A stretch of DNA of 64,000 nt, from contig NZ_OW150024.1 in assembly GCF_933509905.1 (NCBI RefSeq), positions 1,476,001-1,540,000 of the forward strand. The letters are read 5' to 3'. Below, piece after piece: positions 36,488 to 46,457 of this stretch (positions are counted from its first letter, which is position 1; every line of letters starts with the position of its first letter). A program made the position numbers and the translations under genes. The notes under the pieces are model-generated. The model was not told the DNA's origin and ran no database searches. It saw nothing but the letters and a program-made list of their open reading frames with translations. Origin of the DNA: Trichlorobacter ammonificans (lineage in GTDB: Bacteria > Desulfobacterota > Desulfuromonadia > Geobacterales > Pseudopelobacteraceae).

Positions 36488-38059
36488 CTATTTCTCTTCG
36501 GAGTGGTGGAGCTTGAAGTCAATGCTGTCGAGCAGCGCCTGATACGAAGCATCAATGATATTGTCGGATACCCCTACCGTACCCCAACGCATCTGCTTGT
36601 CACCCGACTCGATCAGTACCCGGATGGAGGATGCGGTCCCCTGGCCGGCCGGCAGCACCCGCACCTTGTAGTCATGCAGCTTTACTTCCTTCAGCTTGGG
36701 GTAGAACTTTTCCAGTGCCTTGCGCAGGGCATTGTCCAGGGCGTTGACCGGTCCGTGACCTTCGGCGGCGGTGTGCTCAACCTTGCCACCGACCTTGACC
36801 TTGACCGTGGCCTCGGCCGTGGGGCTCTGGTCGTCGGTACGCTTCTCGTCGATCACCCTGAATCCCATGACTTGGAAGTAATTCTTGTGGGTTCCGAGGG
36901 CTTTCTTCATCAACAACTCAAAGGAAGCCTCGGCTCCCTCGAACTGGAAGCCGCGGTTCTCCATATCCTTGATCGACTCCAGAATCTCCTGGGTGACCGG
37001 GTCCTTGCTGTCCAGGTTGATGTTGAACTCTTCGGCCTTGGCCAGGATGTTGGAGCGGCCGGAGAGGTCGGAGACCAGCACCCGGGTGGAGTTTCCCACC
37101 ACTTCGGGACGAATATGCTCGTAAGTTTCGGGGTGGCGCTGGATGGCGCTCACATGGACCCCGCCCTTGTGGGCAAAGGCCGACTTGCCCACGTAGGCCT
37201 GACGTTTCTCGGGGGATATGTTGGCCAACTCGTACACGAAGTGGGAGACTTCACGCAGGTGGCGCAACTGCTCGTCGCTGATGCATTCCTTTTTCAGCTT
37301 CAGCTTGATGGCCGGAATGATGGAGCAGAGGTTGGCATTGCCGCAACGCTCGCCAAAACCGTTGATGGTCCCCTGCACCTGCACGATCCCCTGGTGCACC
37401 GCCTGGATCGAGTTGGCCACGGCACACTCGCCGTCGTTATGGGTGTGGATTCCCAGCGGCGTCGTGATATGTTTTTTGACCGCCGAGATGATCTCGGCGA
37501 TCTCGTACGGCATGGTGCCGCCGTTGGTGTCGCAGAGCACGATGCAGTCCACCTTGGCCTGCTGGGCGGCCTGCAGGGTCTTGATGGCGTAGTCCGGGTT
37601 GGCCTTGTAGCCGTCGAAGAAATGCTCGGCATCGTAACAGACTTCCGGAGTATTCTGTTTCAGGAACTCCAGGGAGTCATAGATCAGCTCCAGGTTTTCC
37701 TCCAGGGAGATGCGCAGCGCCTCCCTGACGTGAAAATCCCAGGTTTTTCCGAAAATGGTGATCACATCCGGCTCGGCGGCGATCAGGGTCTTGATGTTGT
37801 GGTCCTTGTCCGGTGTGGTCTTGGCCCGCCGGGTGGAACCGAAGGCGGCTATCTTGGCCTGGGACAGTTTTGACTTCTTGATATCCTTGAAAAAGGCCAC
37901 ATCCTTGGGATTGCTGCCGGGCCATCCCCCTTCAATATAGTGAATACCCAGTTCATCGAGCTTGTGGGCGATACGGATCTTGTCTTCAACCAGAAAGGAA
38001 ATATCCTCGGCCTGGGTGCCGTCCCGCAGGGTGGTATCGTACAGTTTCACCAGACTCAT
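36488..38059 (-). CDS. cimA: (R)-citramalate synthase
   Basis: This 523-residue enzyme of the HMG-CoA lyase-like superfamily condenses pyruvate with acetyl-CoA, starting threonine-independent isoleucine synthesis. Its catalytic barrel has [36 protein letters not shown] and [14 protein letters not shown]-terminal LeuA dimerisation/allosteric domain follows from about residue 385. It belongs to the long CimA type rather than isopropylmalate synthase, a pathway established in Geobacter. AAGGAG lies before the ATG at 38059. It is followed by the ComEA-like gene and divergent from the Pfa operon. Confidence 0.93.
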   Translation of the reverse strand: MSLVKLYDTTLRDGTQAEDISFLVEDKIRIAHKLDELGIHYIEGGWPGSNPKDVAFFKDIKKSKLSQAKIAAFGSTRRAKTTPDKDHNIKTLIAAEPDVITIFGKTWDFHVREALRISLEENLELIYDSLEFLKQNTPEVCYDAEHFFDGYKANPDYAIKTLQAAQQAKVDCIVLCDTNGGTMPYEIAEIISAVKKHITTPLGIHTHNDGECAVANSIQAVHQGIVQVQGTINGFGERCGNANLCSIIPAIKLKLKKECISDEQLRHLREVSHFVYELANISPEKRQAYVGKSAFAHKGGVHVSAIQRHPETYEHIRPEVVGNSTRVLVSDLSGRSNILAKAEEFNINLDSKDPVTQEILESIKDMENRGFQFEGAEASFELLMKKALGTHKNYFQVMGFRVIDEKRTDDQSPTAEATVKVKVGGKVEHTAAEGHGPVNALDNALRKALEKFYPKLKEVKLHDYKVRVLPAGQGTASSIRVLIESGDKQMRWGTVGVSDNIIDASYQALLDSIDFKLHHSEEK

Positions 38060-38275
38060 ACGCGCTGTTCTCCTTGTATCAGTAGAATCCATTACATTTT
38101 AGCCGGAATATCCCCACTATAGCATCGTCCTGCCGGTGTCAAGCCCCATCTTTGCCATAACCGGACCGGCTGGCAACAGCAGCAGGTTTAGCTTGAATTT
38201 TCAGGCATTTTCCTCTATGTATACATATTTTTATTTTCAGATGCCGATATCAAACACTTTGCCGGGAGACACACC

Positions 38276-39913
38276 GTGCCGCTTGATGCTACTTCTGCCG
38301 CCGCCATCACCTCGCCGGGGTGGTACCTGCCTGATGCAAAACCGGCTCAGGTAAAGAACCTTGCCGATCAGCTCCGCACCCTGTGCCGGCCGGTGTACCT
38401 GATTCAGCAGGAAAACAGGCTTATGGCTGCCGACAGCGGCATTGTCCACCTGGGGTGTGCGCAGCCCTCCCCCCAGGCACTGCCGCTGATGGCCCATGCC
38501 GCCCCCTGTCCTCTGGAGCGGTTGGGCGATGCCGCGTTCTGTGTCGACCTCGGCATCCGCTATCCCTACCTGGGCGGTTCCATGGCCAAGGGGATCAGCT
38601 CGGCTGAAATGGCACTCGAGCTGGGCCGGGCCGGTATGCTCGGTTTCTTCGGTGCTGCCGGTCTGCCGCTCGCCGCAGTGGAGTCGGCTGTCGACCGGCT
38701 GCTGCAGAGCGGGGTTCCCTTTGGCTGCAACCTGATCCACTCCCCCCACGAACCGGACCTTGAAGCAGCCCTGGCCGAGCTGTTCATCACCAAAGGGGTG
38801 CGGCTGGTGGAGGCGTCCGCCTTTCTCAAGCTGACCCTTCCTCTTGTCCGCTATCGTTTGCATGGCATCCACCGTGCCCCTGACGGCAGCATTGTCACCC
38901 CCAACCGGATCATTGCCAAGGTGTCCCGGGAAGAATTGGCGGAGCGTTTCTTCTCGCCGCCCCCGGAAAAGCTGGTGCAGGCCCTGCTGAACGACGGCCT
39001 GATCACCCCTGAGCAGGCAGAACTGGCGGCCCATATTCCGATGGCCCAGGACATTACCGCCGAGGCCGATTCCGGCGGCCACACCGACAACCGGCCCGCC
39101 CTGGCCCTGTTCCCCACCATCCGCTCGGTGGCATTGCGGATGCAGCAGAAGCACGGCTATTCCTGCCCGCTGCGGGTGGGGCTTGGCGGAGGCATCGGCA
39201 GCCCCGAAGCGGCCGCCGCCGCCTTTACCCTGGGAGCCGCCTGGATCATGGTGGGCTCGGCTCATCAGGCCTGCGTCGAATCCGGCACTTCCGATACCGT
39301 GCGGGCCATGCTGGCCGAAACCCGGCAGGCCGACGTCACCATGGCTCCGGCAGCCGACATGTTCGAGATGGGGGTCACGGTACAGGTGCTGAAGCGGGGC
39401 ACCATGTTCCCGATGCGGGCCGCCCGGCTGTTCGACCTGTACCGCAGTTACGGCAGCCTGGAGGATATCCCGGCAGCTGAACGGGAAAAACTGGAAAAGA
39501 CCTTGTTCCTGGCTCCGCTGGAGCAGATCTGGCAGGAAACCCGCAGCTTCTTTCTGAAGCGGGACCCGGCCCAGGTGGAGCGGGCCGAGCGGGAGCCCAA
39601 GCACCGCATGGCCCTGGTGTTCCGCTGGTACCTGGGGCAGGCTGCCCACTGGGCCAAGGATGGCGACCCGGCCCGCAAGATTGACTACCAGGTCTGGTGC
39701 GGCCCGGCCATGGGGGCTTTCAACGAATGGACTGCCGGCACCTTCCTGGCCCGGCCTGAACACCGCACCGTCCGCACCGTTGCCCTGAACCTGCTGTTCG
39801 GCGCTGCCGTCATCAGCCGAGCCAACCAGCTCCGCTGCCAAGGGGTGCAGCTTGACAACGCCCTGCGGGTGGAGCCGCTTGAACCCGATACCATCAAGGA
39901 GTACCTCAGGTGA
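38276..39913 (+). CDS. pfaD: PfaD-like enoyl reductase of a lipid synthase
   Basis: This 545-residue FMN-dependent TIM-barrel protein matches PfaD, the enoyl reductase that works in trans with Pfa synthases. Family regions include SMAKGISSAEMALELGRAG, PFGCNLIHSPHEP, ADSGGHTDNRP, VGLGGGIGSPEA and PAADMFEMGVTVQVLKRGTMF. The start is GTG at 38276 with a GGGAG site upstream. It is the first gene of the lipid operon and overlaps the next gene by GTGA. Such reductases act on the acyl chain during elongation, in the cytosol. Confidence 0.93.
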   Translation: MPLDATSAAAITSPGWYLPDAKPAQVKNLADQLRTLCRPVYLIQQENRLMAADSGIVHLGCAQPSPQALPLMAHAAPCPLERLGDAAFCVDLGIRYPYLGGSMAKGISSAEMALELGRAGMLGFFGAAGLPLAAVESAVDRLLQSGVPFGCNLIHSPHEPDLEAALAELFITKGVRLVEASAFLKLTLPLVRYRLHGIHRAPDGSIVTPNRIIAKVSREELAERFFSPPPEKLVQALLNDGLITPEQAELAAHIPMAQDITAEADSGGHTDNRPALALFPTIRSVALRMQQKHGYSCPLRVGLGGGIGSPEAAAAAFTLGAAWIMVGSAHQACVESGTSDTVRAMLAETRQADVTMAPAADMFEMGVTVQVLKRGTMFPMRAARLFDLYRSYGSLEDIPAAEREKLEKTLFLAPLEQIWQETRSFFLKRDPAQVERAEREPKHRMALVFRWYLGQAAHWAKDGDPARKIDYQVWCGPAMGAFNEWTAGTFLARPEHRTVRTVALNLLFGAAVISRANQLRCQGVQLDNALRVEPLEPDTIKEYLR

Positions 39914-42900
39914 CCACAGATATCACTCGGACCGCTGCCGCCGGCAGCACCGTTCCCCTGGCAATCATCGGCATCGGCTGTCTTTTCCCCAAGGCGGACA
40001 ACGTGGCCGCCTACTGGTCCCTCATCGAAAACGGCACGGATGCCATCACCGAGGTGCCGCCCAGCCACTGGAGCCTTGCCGACTACTATGACCCGGACCA
40101 GAAAAGCCCGGACCGCACCTACGGTAACCGGGGCGGGTTCCTCTCCACCCTCGACTTCAACCCGATGGAGTTCAACATCCCCCCCAACGCCCTGGAGGCC
40201 ATCGACACCTCCCAGTTATTGGGACTGGTGGCGGCGGGGCGGGCCCTGAAGGACGCCGGCTACGGTCCCGGACGGGAGTACGACAAAAGCCGGGTGAGCG
40301 TTATCCTGGGGGTCACCGGCACCCTGGAGCTGGTGATCCCGCTGGGAGCGCGCCTGGGCCATCCGGTCTGGCGCAAGGCCCTGAAGGAAGCAGGGGTCGA
40401 TGAGGCCGTTGCCGAAGATGTGGTGCAGCGTATAGCCGATTCCTACGTCCCCTGGCAGGAAAACTCCTTCCCCGGCCTGCTGGGTAACGTGGTTGCCGGC
40501 CGCATCAGCAAGCAGTACGACCTGGGGGGAACCAACTGCGTGGTGGACGCCGCCTGTGCCAGCTCGCTCTCCGCCGTGCACCTGGCAGCCCTGGAGCTGG
40601 CCTCCGGCACGTCGGACATGGTGATCACCGGCGGGGTGGATACCTTCAACGACATCTTCATGTACACCTGTTTCAGCAAGACGCCTGCCCTCTCCCCCAC
40701 CGGCAACGCCAAGCCGTTCGACGGCAGTGCCGACGGCACCATCCTGGGTGAGGGGCTGGGGATCGTGGTGCTCAAGCGCCTGGCCGACGCCGAGCGGGAC
40801 GGCGACCGGATTTACGCCGTGATCAAGGGGATCGGTACCTCCAGCGACGGCAAGGGGGATGCCATCTACGCCCCCAGCAGCGCAGGACAGCAGAAGGCCC
40901 TGCAGGACGCCTACCGGCAAGCCGGGGTCACCCCGGACAGCATCGGCCTGGTGGAGGCCCACGGCACCGGCACCAAGGCCGGCGACGTCGTGGAGTCATC
41001 CGCATTGCGGGCGGTGTACGGCGAGGCCGACACCCCCTGGTGCGCCCTGGGGTCGGTCAAGTCCCAGATCGGTCACACCAAGGCGGCGGCCGGCGCAGCA
41101 GGCCTGATCAAGGCGGCCCTGGCCCTGCACCGCCGGGTGCTCCCCCCCACCATCAAGGTACGCACGCCGCTGCCGGAGGTGACGGCGCAGCGCAGCCCCT
41201 TCTACCTCTCCACCAGCAAGCGCCCCTGGCTCACCCGCGGCACCACGCCGCGTCGCGCCGCGGTCAGCGCCTTTGGCTTCGGCGGTTCCAACTTCCACCT
41301 GGTGCTGGAGGAGTATCAGAACCAGGTGGAGCAGATCGCCTGGGACGGCACCGTGCAGCTCTTTACCTTTTCCGCCGCCACTCCGGGAAAACTGGATGAA
41401 CTGCTGGTCTCCCTGCCAACGGAGCCAACGCTCGATGAGCTGCGCAGCCACGCCAAAGCATCCCGCGCCGCATTCAAGAGCAACGATCCCTGCCGTCTGG
41501 CCTTTGTGGTCGAACAGGGGGTGAATTCCCTCGGTGCGGTGACGGCAAACGCCCGCCGCCTGCTGGTCAAGAGCGCCGACAGCGCCTGGACCAGCCCCGA
41601 CGGCATCTGCTACGCCACCGGTCCCTGCCCCGGCCCGCTGGCCATGCTTTTTCCGGGCCAGGGATCCCAGTACACCGGCATGCTGCGGGATCTGGCCTGC
41701 AGCTTTCCCGCACTGCGCGAAACCCTGACCGCCGCCGACCGGGACTTCATCCCCGCCAACAACCACCTGCTGTCCGACCTGATCTACCCCCCCAGTCCCT
41801 TTGATGCCGAGACCGCGGAACAACAGGAAACAGCGCTGCGGGATACCAGGGTGGCCCAGCCGGCCATCGGCGCGGTCAGCCTGGGGGCAGCCAAGCTCCT
41901 GGCCGGTTTCGAGTGCATCCCCGCCGTAACGGCCGGTCACAGCTACGGTGAACTGACCGCCCTCTGCGTTGCCGGACGGATGGACGAGGAAGCCCTGCAC
42001 CTGCTTTCCCGGCTGCGGGGCCGCCTGATGGCCGAGGGCGAGGGGGACAAGGGGAGCATGCTGGCAGTGGCCGCCCCACTGGCAACGGTGGAGCAGATGC
42101 TGACAGAGGAACGGCTTGACCTGGTCATTGCCAACCGCAACGCACCGTCCCAGGCAGTGCTCTCCGGCAGCAGCAGCGAGATCGAGCGGGCCGCTGCCGC
42201 CTGTGCCGCCCGCACACTCACCGCCAAGCGCCTGCCGGTTGCAGCCGCCTTCCACAGCTCCCTGGTGGCCGATGCGGCCCAGCCGTTCATGTCGGCCTTG
42301 CACGGCATCGAGTTCAGCACTCCCCGGCTGCCGGTCTATGCCAACAGCACAGCCGGCGAGTATCCGTCCGACCCGATTGCGGCCAAAACCCTGCTGGCCA
42401 ACCAGCTGGCCCGCCCGGTGGAGTTCGTTGCCCAGATCGAGGCAATGTACGCGGCCGGCGTACGCACCTTCCTGGAAGTGGGCCCCGGCGCCCGCCTCAC
42501 CGGCCTGGTGTCCGCCATCCTGGGGGAACGGCCCCATGTTGCCCTGGCCCTGGATGCCTCCTCCGGCAAACGCTCCGGTGTGGCCGATCTGGCCCGCTGC
42601 CTGGCCCGGCTGGCCTCCCTGGGCTATCCGGTCAGGATTGCCGCCTGGGACGAGTCGTACCAGCCGCCGGAGGCTCCGGCCAGAAAACCGGCCCTGACCG
42701 TAGGGATCAACGGCGCCAACTACGTCAAGCCCCGCCCCAAGCGGCCACCGGTTGAACGCCCGGCTGTAGCTCAGGTAACGATTGAACACCAGGGACAGAA
42801 CATGCAGAAACCACAGACGCAAGCTACAACGATTTCCGCCCAGCCCGCTTCCCGCGATGCCCTGGCAGAATCGTTGCGGGTTACCCGCGAAGGGATGGCG

Positions 42901-45900
42901 GTCCTGCAGAAGATGCAGGAAGAAACCGCCCAGTTGCACCGTCGTTTTCTTGAGGGCCAGGAGGCAGCCACCCGCACCATCCAGACCCTGCTGGCACAGC
43001 AACAGTTGATCGCCCAGGGAGGCAGCCCCGCTGCCCTGGTCCCGGCAACACTGCCGCTGCCTGTGGCAGCCCCCCCCCAACCGTCCCCGGCATCGTCACT
43101 GTCGCCGGTTGTCGCGGCACCGGTTCCATCGGCTCCGGTGGCGGCGGCTGCCGTTCCCGCTCCGGTTGTCCCGGCAACGCCGGTGGTGGACACCCTGCTG
43201 GCGGTGGTGGCGGAGAAGACCGGTTACCCGGTGGAGATGCTGGAGCTGGAGATGGGGATGGATTCCGACCTGGGAATCGACTCCATCAAGCGGGTGGAAA
43301 TTCTCTCCGCCCTGCAGGAGCGCCTGCCCGGCTCGCCGGTGATCGGCCCCGAACACCTGGGTACCCTGCGTACCCTGGGAGATATCGCCGCCTACCTGGG
43401 AGCAGGTACTGCTGCGCCCGTTGCTGCTCCGGCTGGTGCCGCACCTGCTTCCCCCGCTTCTTCCGCGCCGGTGGTGGACACCCTGCTGGCGGTGGTGGCG
43501 GAGAAGACCGGTTACCCGGTGGAGATGCTGGAACTGGAGATGGGGATGGATTCCGACCTGGGAATCGACTCCATCAAGCGGGTGGAAATTCTCTCCGCCC
43601 TGCAGGAGCGCCTGCCCGGCTCGCCGGTGATCGGCCCCGAACACCTGGGTACCCTGCGTACCCTGGGAGATATCGCCGCCTACCTGGGAGCAGGTACTGC
43701 TGCGCCCGTTGCTGCTCCGGCTGGTGCCGCACCTGCTTCCCCCGCTTCTTCCGCGCCGGTGGTTGCAACCCTGCTGGCGGTGGTGGCGGAGAAGACCGGT
43801 TACCCGGTGGAGATGCTGGAACTGGAGATGGGGATGGATTCCGACCTGGGAATCGACTCCATCAAGCGGGTGGAAATTCTCTCCGCCCTGCAGGAGCGCC
43901 TGCCCGGCTCGCCGGTGATCGGCCCCGAACACCTGGGCACCCTGCGTACCCTGGGAGATATCGCCGCCTACCTGGGAGCAGGCAGCGCCCCTGTCGCCGC
44001 TGTTCCGGCAGTTCCTGAGGCAGCGGGCATGCAGGAAATTCCGCCACCAGCGGAGGAACCGCCGCAGGTGGTGGAACGGAGCGCCATCAGACCGCTCATG
44101 CTGCCGGCCGACTCCAACCAGCTTACCATTGCCAGGGACGGCGAAATCTGGGTAACCAACGACGCCTCGCCGCTCTCCGAAAAGCTCTGCGCATTGCTGC
44201 GCATCTCCGGTCACACCGTTCGGCTGGTGGACCCGTCCGAGGCGGAGCCTGACACCTCCCGGGCCGATATTGCCGGTCTGGTGCTGGTGGCACCCGCCAC
44301 CGGCTGCGACGACCGGTTTCTGGAAAACGCCTTCTGGCTGCTGCGCAGCGCCGCCCCTTCCCTGCGTCGTGCCGCCGGGGCCGGCGGCGCACTCTTTGCC
44401 ACGGTTTCCCGCCTTGACGGCTTCTTCGGCTGCGGTGCAGAAACCACGCTTGCCGACCCGCTTTCCGGCGGTCTGGCCGGCCTGGCCAAGACAGCAAGCA
44501 GGGAATGGCCCGATGTCATCTGCAAGGCCATTGACCTCGGCGGTTTCACCGACCCGGCTGCCGCTGCCGGCGCTGTTGCCGCGGAGCTGTTCCGCAGCGG
44601 CCCGGTGGAGGTGGGGCTCACACCGCAGCAGCGCAGCGGTCTGGAGCTGGCCGATCTGCCGGAGCCGGTGGCTGCGGTCACGTCGCCGGTCCAGCCGGGG
44701 GATGTGGTGGTGGTCACCGGCGGCGGCCGCGGCGTCACCACTGCCGCGGTGGTGGCCCTGGCAGGGGCCTTCAAGCCGCTGTTGGTGCTGCTGGGCAGAA
44801 GCTCGGAACTGCTGCCGGAGCCGGAGTGGCTGCAGGGACTCACCGAGGAAAGCCGGATCAAGCGGGGCATCCTGGAACATGCCGCCGGCAAGCTCCATCC
44901 CCGTGATATCGAGGAGCAGTACCGCACCATTGTTGCCGGCCGTGAACTGCGCCATACCCTGGCGCGGGTCGAGGCTGCCGGCGGACGGGCCATCTACCGC
45001 TCCGTGGATATTCGGGACACCGGTGCCGTGGCAACGCTGCTGGAGAGCATCCGCAGCGAGTTCGGGCCGATCCGGGGGATCGTCCACGGTGCCGGCGTGC
45101 TGGCCGACCGCCTGATCGTCGACAAGACCCGGGAGCAGTTCAACCTGGTCTACGCAACCAAAGTGGCGGGCCTGCGGGCGCTGCTTGAAGCCACCACCGG
45201 GGACGACCTGCGCTTCATCGCCCTGTTCGGCTCCACCACCGGCCGGTTCGGTCGCAAGGGACAGGTGGACTATGCCGTGGCCAACGAGGTGCTGAACAAG
45301 CTGGCCCAGGCGGAATCCCGGCGACGTCCCGGTTGCCGGGTGATCAGCTTCAACTGGGGGCCCTGGGACGGCGGCATGGTGACCCCGTCTCTGAAAAAGG
45401 TCTTTGCCGACGAAGGGATCGGCCTGATCTCCCTCACAGCGGGGGGGAACCTGCTGATCAGGGAGATCGCGGCGTGCGGGGGACCGGTTGAAGTGGTGGC
45501 CCTGGCCGCAGCAGAGGGGAAAGCCCGCGCCGCTGCCGCGCCGGTTGCCGCGAAACCGCTGACAACGGCCTTCACCATCACCCTGACTTCCGAGGAGTTC
45601 CCCTTCCTCCGTTCCCATGTCATGGACGGCCGGGCTGTGCTGCCCATGGCCGTAACCATGGAATGGCTTTCCCAGGGGGCGCTGCACGGCAACCCCGGTC
45701 TGTACTTCCACGGCATGAATGATCTGCGCATCTGCAAGGGGGTCACCCTGGAGGCGGGGCAGCGCCTGAGCCTGCAGGTCAGGGCCGGCCGGGCCGAGAA
45801 GCGCGATTCCCTCTACCTGGTGCCGGTGGAACTGGTCTCCACCCCCGGAGGCGACGAGCGGCCTCTGCTTCACGCCAAGGGAGAAGTGGTGCTGGCCAAG

Positions 45901-46455
45901 CAGTTGCCGGAAGGGATCCGCTCCCTGCCCGATCCGCCCCTGGCCCCCTACGCGCCGCTGAACAACAGGATTTACGATCCCCACCGTCTGTTCCACGGCC
46001 CGGATCTGCAGGGGATTCTGGAGGTGAGCAGCTGCTCCCCCAAGGGGATCGCCGCCCGGGTGGCCGCTGCACCGGCGCCGTCCCGCTGGATCAGGCAACC
46101 GCTGCGCAGCAGCTGGCTCACCGATCCCCTGGCGCTGGACTGCGCCTTCCAGTTGATGATTCTCTGGAGCTTCCACCGCTTCGGGGCCGCCTCGCTTCCC
46201 TGCTTTGCCGGACGCTACCGCCAGTACGGGGAGAGCTTCCCCAAAGACGGCGTCCAGACCGTTATCCGGGTCACTGCCGAGCGGGAACACGGCGCCACTG
46301 CCGACATCGAGTTCCTGGAGCGCAGCAGCGGCAAGCTGGTGGCCCGGCTGGAAGGGTACGAGTGCGTGATCGATCCGTCGCTGGAGCGGGCCTTCCTGCG
46401 CAACAGCCTGGGTGAGGACGCCTCCGATGAAACCACCGGTCACAGGGCTGCCTGA
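39910..46455 (+). CDS. pfaA: PfaA-like multidomain lipid synthase (KS-AT-ACPx3-KR-DH)
   Basis: This 2181-residue megasynthase has, in order: ketosynthase (12-450, catalytic C216 in VDAACASSL, HGTGT); acyltransferase (about 570-870, S678 in GHSYGE); a Pro/Ala-rich linker; three ACPs (S1125, S1221 and S1317 in DLGIDSIKR); ketoreductase (about 1598-1850, TGGGRGV cofactor loop and YAVAN); and a C-terminal hot-dog dehydratase-like domain (about 1890-2181, HVMDGRAVLPM). Tandem ACPs are the hallmark of polyunsaturated-type synthases. The start is GTG, overlapping pfaD. The ACPs are nearly identical at DNA level. The product cannot be predicted from domains alone. Confidence 0.93.
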   Translation: MTTDITRTAAAGSTVPLAIIGIGCLFPKADNVAAYWSLIENGTDAITEVPPSHWSLADYYDPDQKSPDRTYGNRGGFLSTLDFNPMEFNIPPNALEAIDTSQLLGLVAAGRALKDAGYGPGREYDKSRVSVILGVTGTLELVIPLGARLGHPVWRKALKEAGVDEAVAEDVVQRIADSYVPWQENSFPGLLGNVVAGRISKQYDLGGTNCVVDAACASSLSAVHLAALELASGTSDMVITGGVDTFNDIFMYTCFSKTPALSPTGNAKPFDGSADGTILGEGLGIVVLKRLADAERDGDRIYAVIKGIGTSSDGKGDAIYAPSSAGQQKALQDAYRQAGVTPDSIGLVEAHGTGTKAGDVVESSALRAVYGEADTPWCALGSVKSQIGHTKAAAGAAGLIKAALALHRRVLPPTIKVRTPLPEVTAQRSPFYLSTSKRPWLTRGTTPRRAAVSAFGFGGSNFHLVLEEYQNQVEQIAWDGTVQLFTFSAATPGKLDELLVSLPTEPTLDELRSHAKASRAAFKSNDPCRLAFVVEQGVNSLGAVTANARRLLVKSADSAWTSPDGICYATGPCPGPLAMLFPGQGSQYTGMLRDLACSFPALRETLTAADRDFIPANNHLLSDLIYPPSPFDAETAEQQETALRDTRVAQPAIGAVSLGAAKLLAGFECIPAVTAGHSYGELTALCVAGRMDEEALHLLSRLRGRLMAEGEGDKGSMLAVAAPLATVEQMLTEERLDLVIANRNAPSQAVLSGSSSEIERAAAACAARTLTAKRLPVAAAFHSSLVADAAQPFMSALHGIEFSTPRLPVYANSTAGEYPSDPIAAKTLLANQLARPVEFVAQIEAMYAAGVRTFLEVGPGARLTGLVSAILGERPHVALALDASSGKRSGVADLARCLARLASLGYPVRIAAWDESYQPPEAPARKPALTVGINGANYVKPRPKRPPVERPAVAQVTIEHQGQNMQKPQTQATTISAQPASRDALAESLRVTREGMAVLQKMQEETAQLHRRFLEGQEAATRTIQTLLAQQQLIAQGGSPAALVPATLPLPVAAPPQPSPASSLSPVVAAPVPSAPVAAAAVPAPVVPATPVVDTLLAVVAEKTGYPVEMLELEMGMDSDLGIDSIKRVEILSALQERLPGSPVIGPEHLGTLRTLGDIAAYLGAGTAAPVAAPAGAAPASPASSAPVVDTLLAVVAEKTGYPVEMLELEMGMDSDLGIDSIKRVEILSALQERLPGSPVIGPEHLGTLRTLGDIAAYLGAGTAAPVAAPAGAAPASPASSAPVVATLLAVVAEKTGYPVEMLELEMGMDSDLGIDSIKRVEILSALQERLPGSPVIGPEHLGTLRTLGDIAAYLGAGSAPVAAVPAVPEAAGMQEIPPPAEEPPQVVERSAIRPLMLPADSNQLTIARDGEIWVTNDASPLSEKLCALLRISGHTVRLVDPSEAEPDTSRADIAGLVLVAPATGCDDRFLENAFWLLRSAAPSLRRAAGAGGALFATVSRLDGFFGCGAETTLADPLSGGLAGLAKTASREWPDVICKAIDLGGFTDPAAAAGAVAAELFRSGPVEVGLTPQQRSGLELADLPEPVAAVTSPVQPGDVVVVTGGGRGVTTAAVVALAGAFKPLLVLLGRSSELLPEPEWLQGLTEESRIKRGILEHAAGKLHPRDIEEQYRTIVAGRELRHTLARVEAAGGRAIYRSVDIRDTGAVATLLESIRSEFGPIRGIVHGAGVLADRLIVDKTREQFNLVYATKVAGLRALLEATTGDDLRFIALFGSTTGRFGRKGQVDYAVANEVLNKLAQAESRRRPGCRVISFNWGPWDGGMVTPSLKKVFADEGIGLISLTAGGNLLIREIAACGGPVEVVALAAAEGKARAAAAPVAAKPLTTAFTITLTSEEFPFLRSHVMDGRAVLPMAVTMEWLSQGALHGNPGLYFHGMNDLRICKGVTLEAGQRLSLQVRAGRAEKRDSLYLVPVELVSTPGGDERPLLHAKGEVVLAKQLPEGIRSLPDPPLAPYAPLNNRIYDPHRLFHGPDLQGILEVSSCSPKGIAARVAAAPAPSRWIRQPLRSSWLTDPLALDCAFQLMILWSFHRFGAASLPCFAGRYRQYGESFPKDGVQTVIRVTAEREHGATADIEFLERSSGKLVARLEGYECVIDPSLERAFLRNSLGEDASDETTGHRAA
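43183..44046 (+). repeat. Three 288-bp tandem ACP repeats inside pfaA
   Basis: The ACP-coding units start at 43183, 43471 and 43759 and are spaced exactly 288 bp apart. They include the alanine/proline linker. The first two are almost identical by eye, and the third differs mainly at its start (GTTGCAACC for GTGGACACC) and its end. This length can cause assembly errors and homologous recombination. Confidence 0.93.
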
Positions 46456-46457
46456 GC

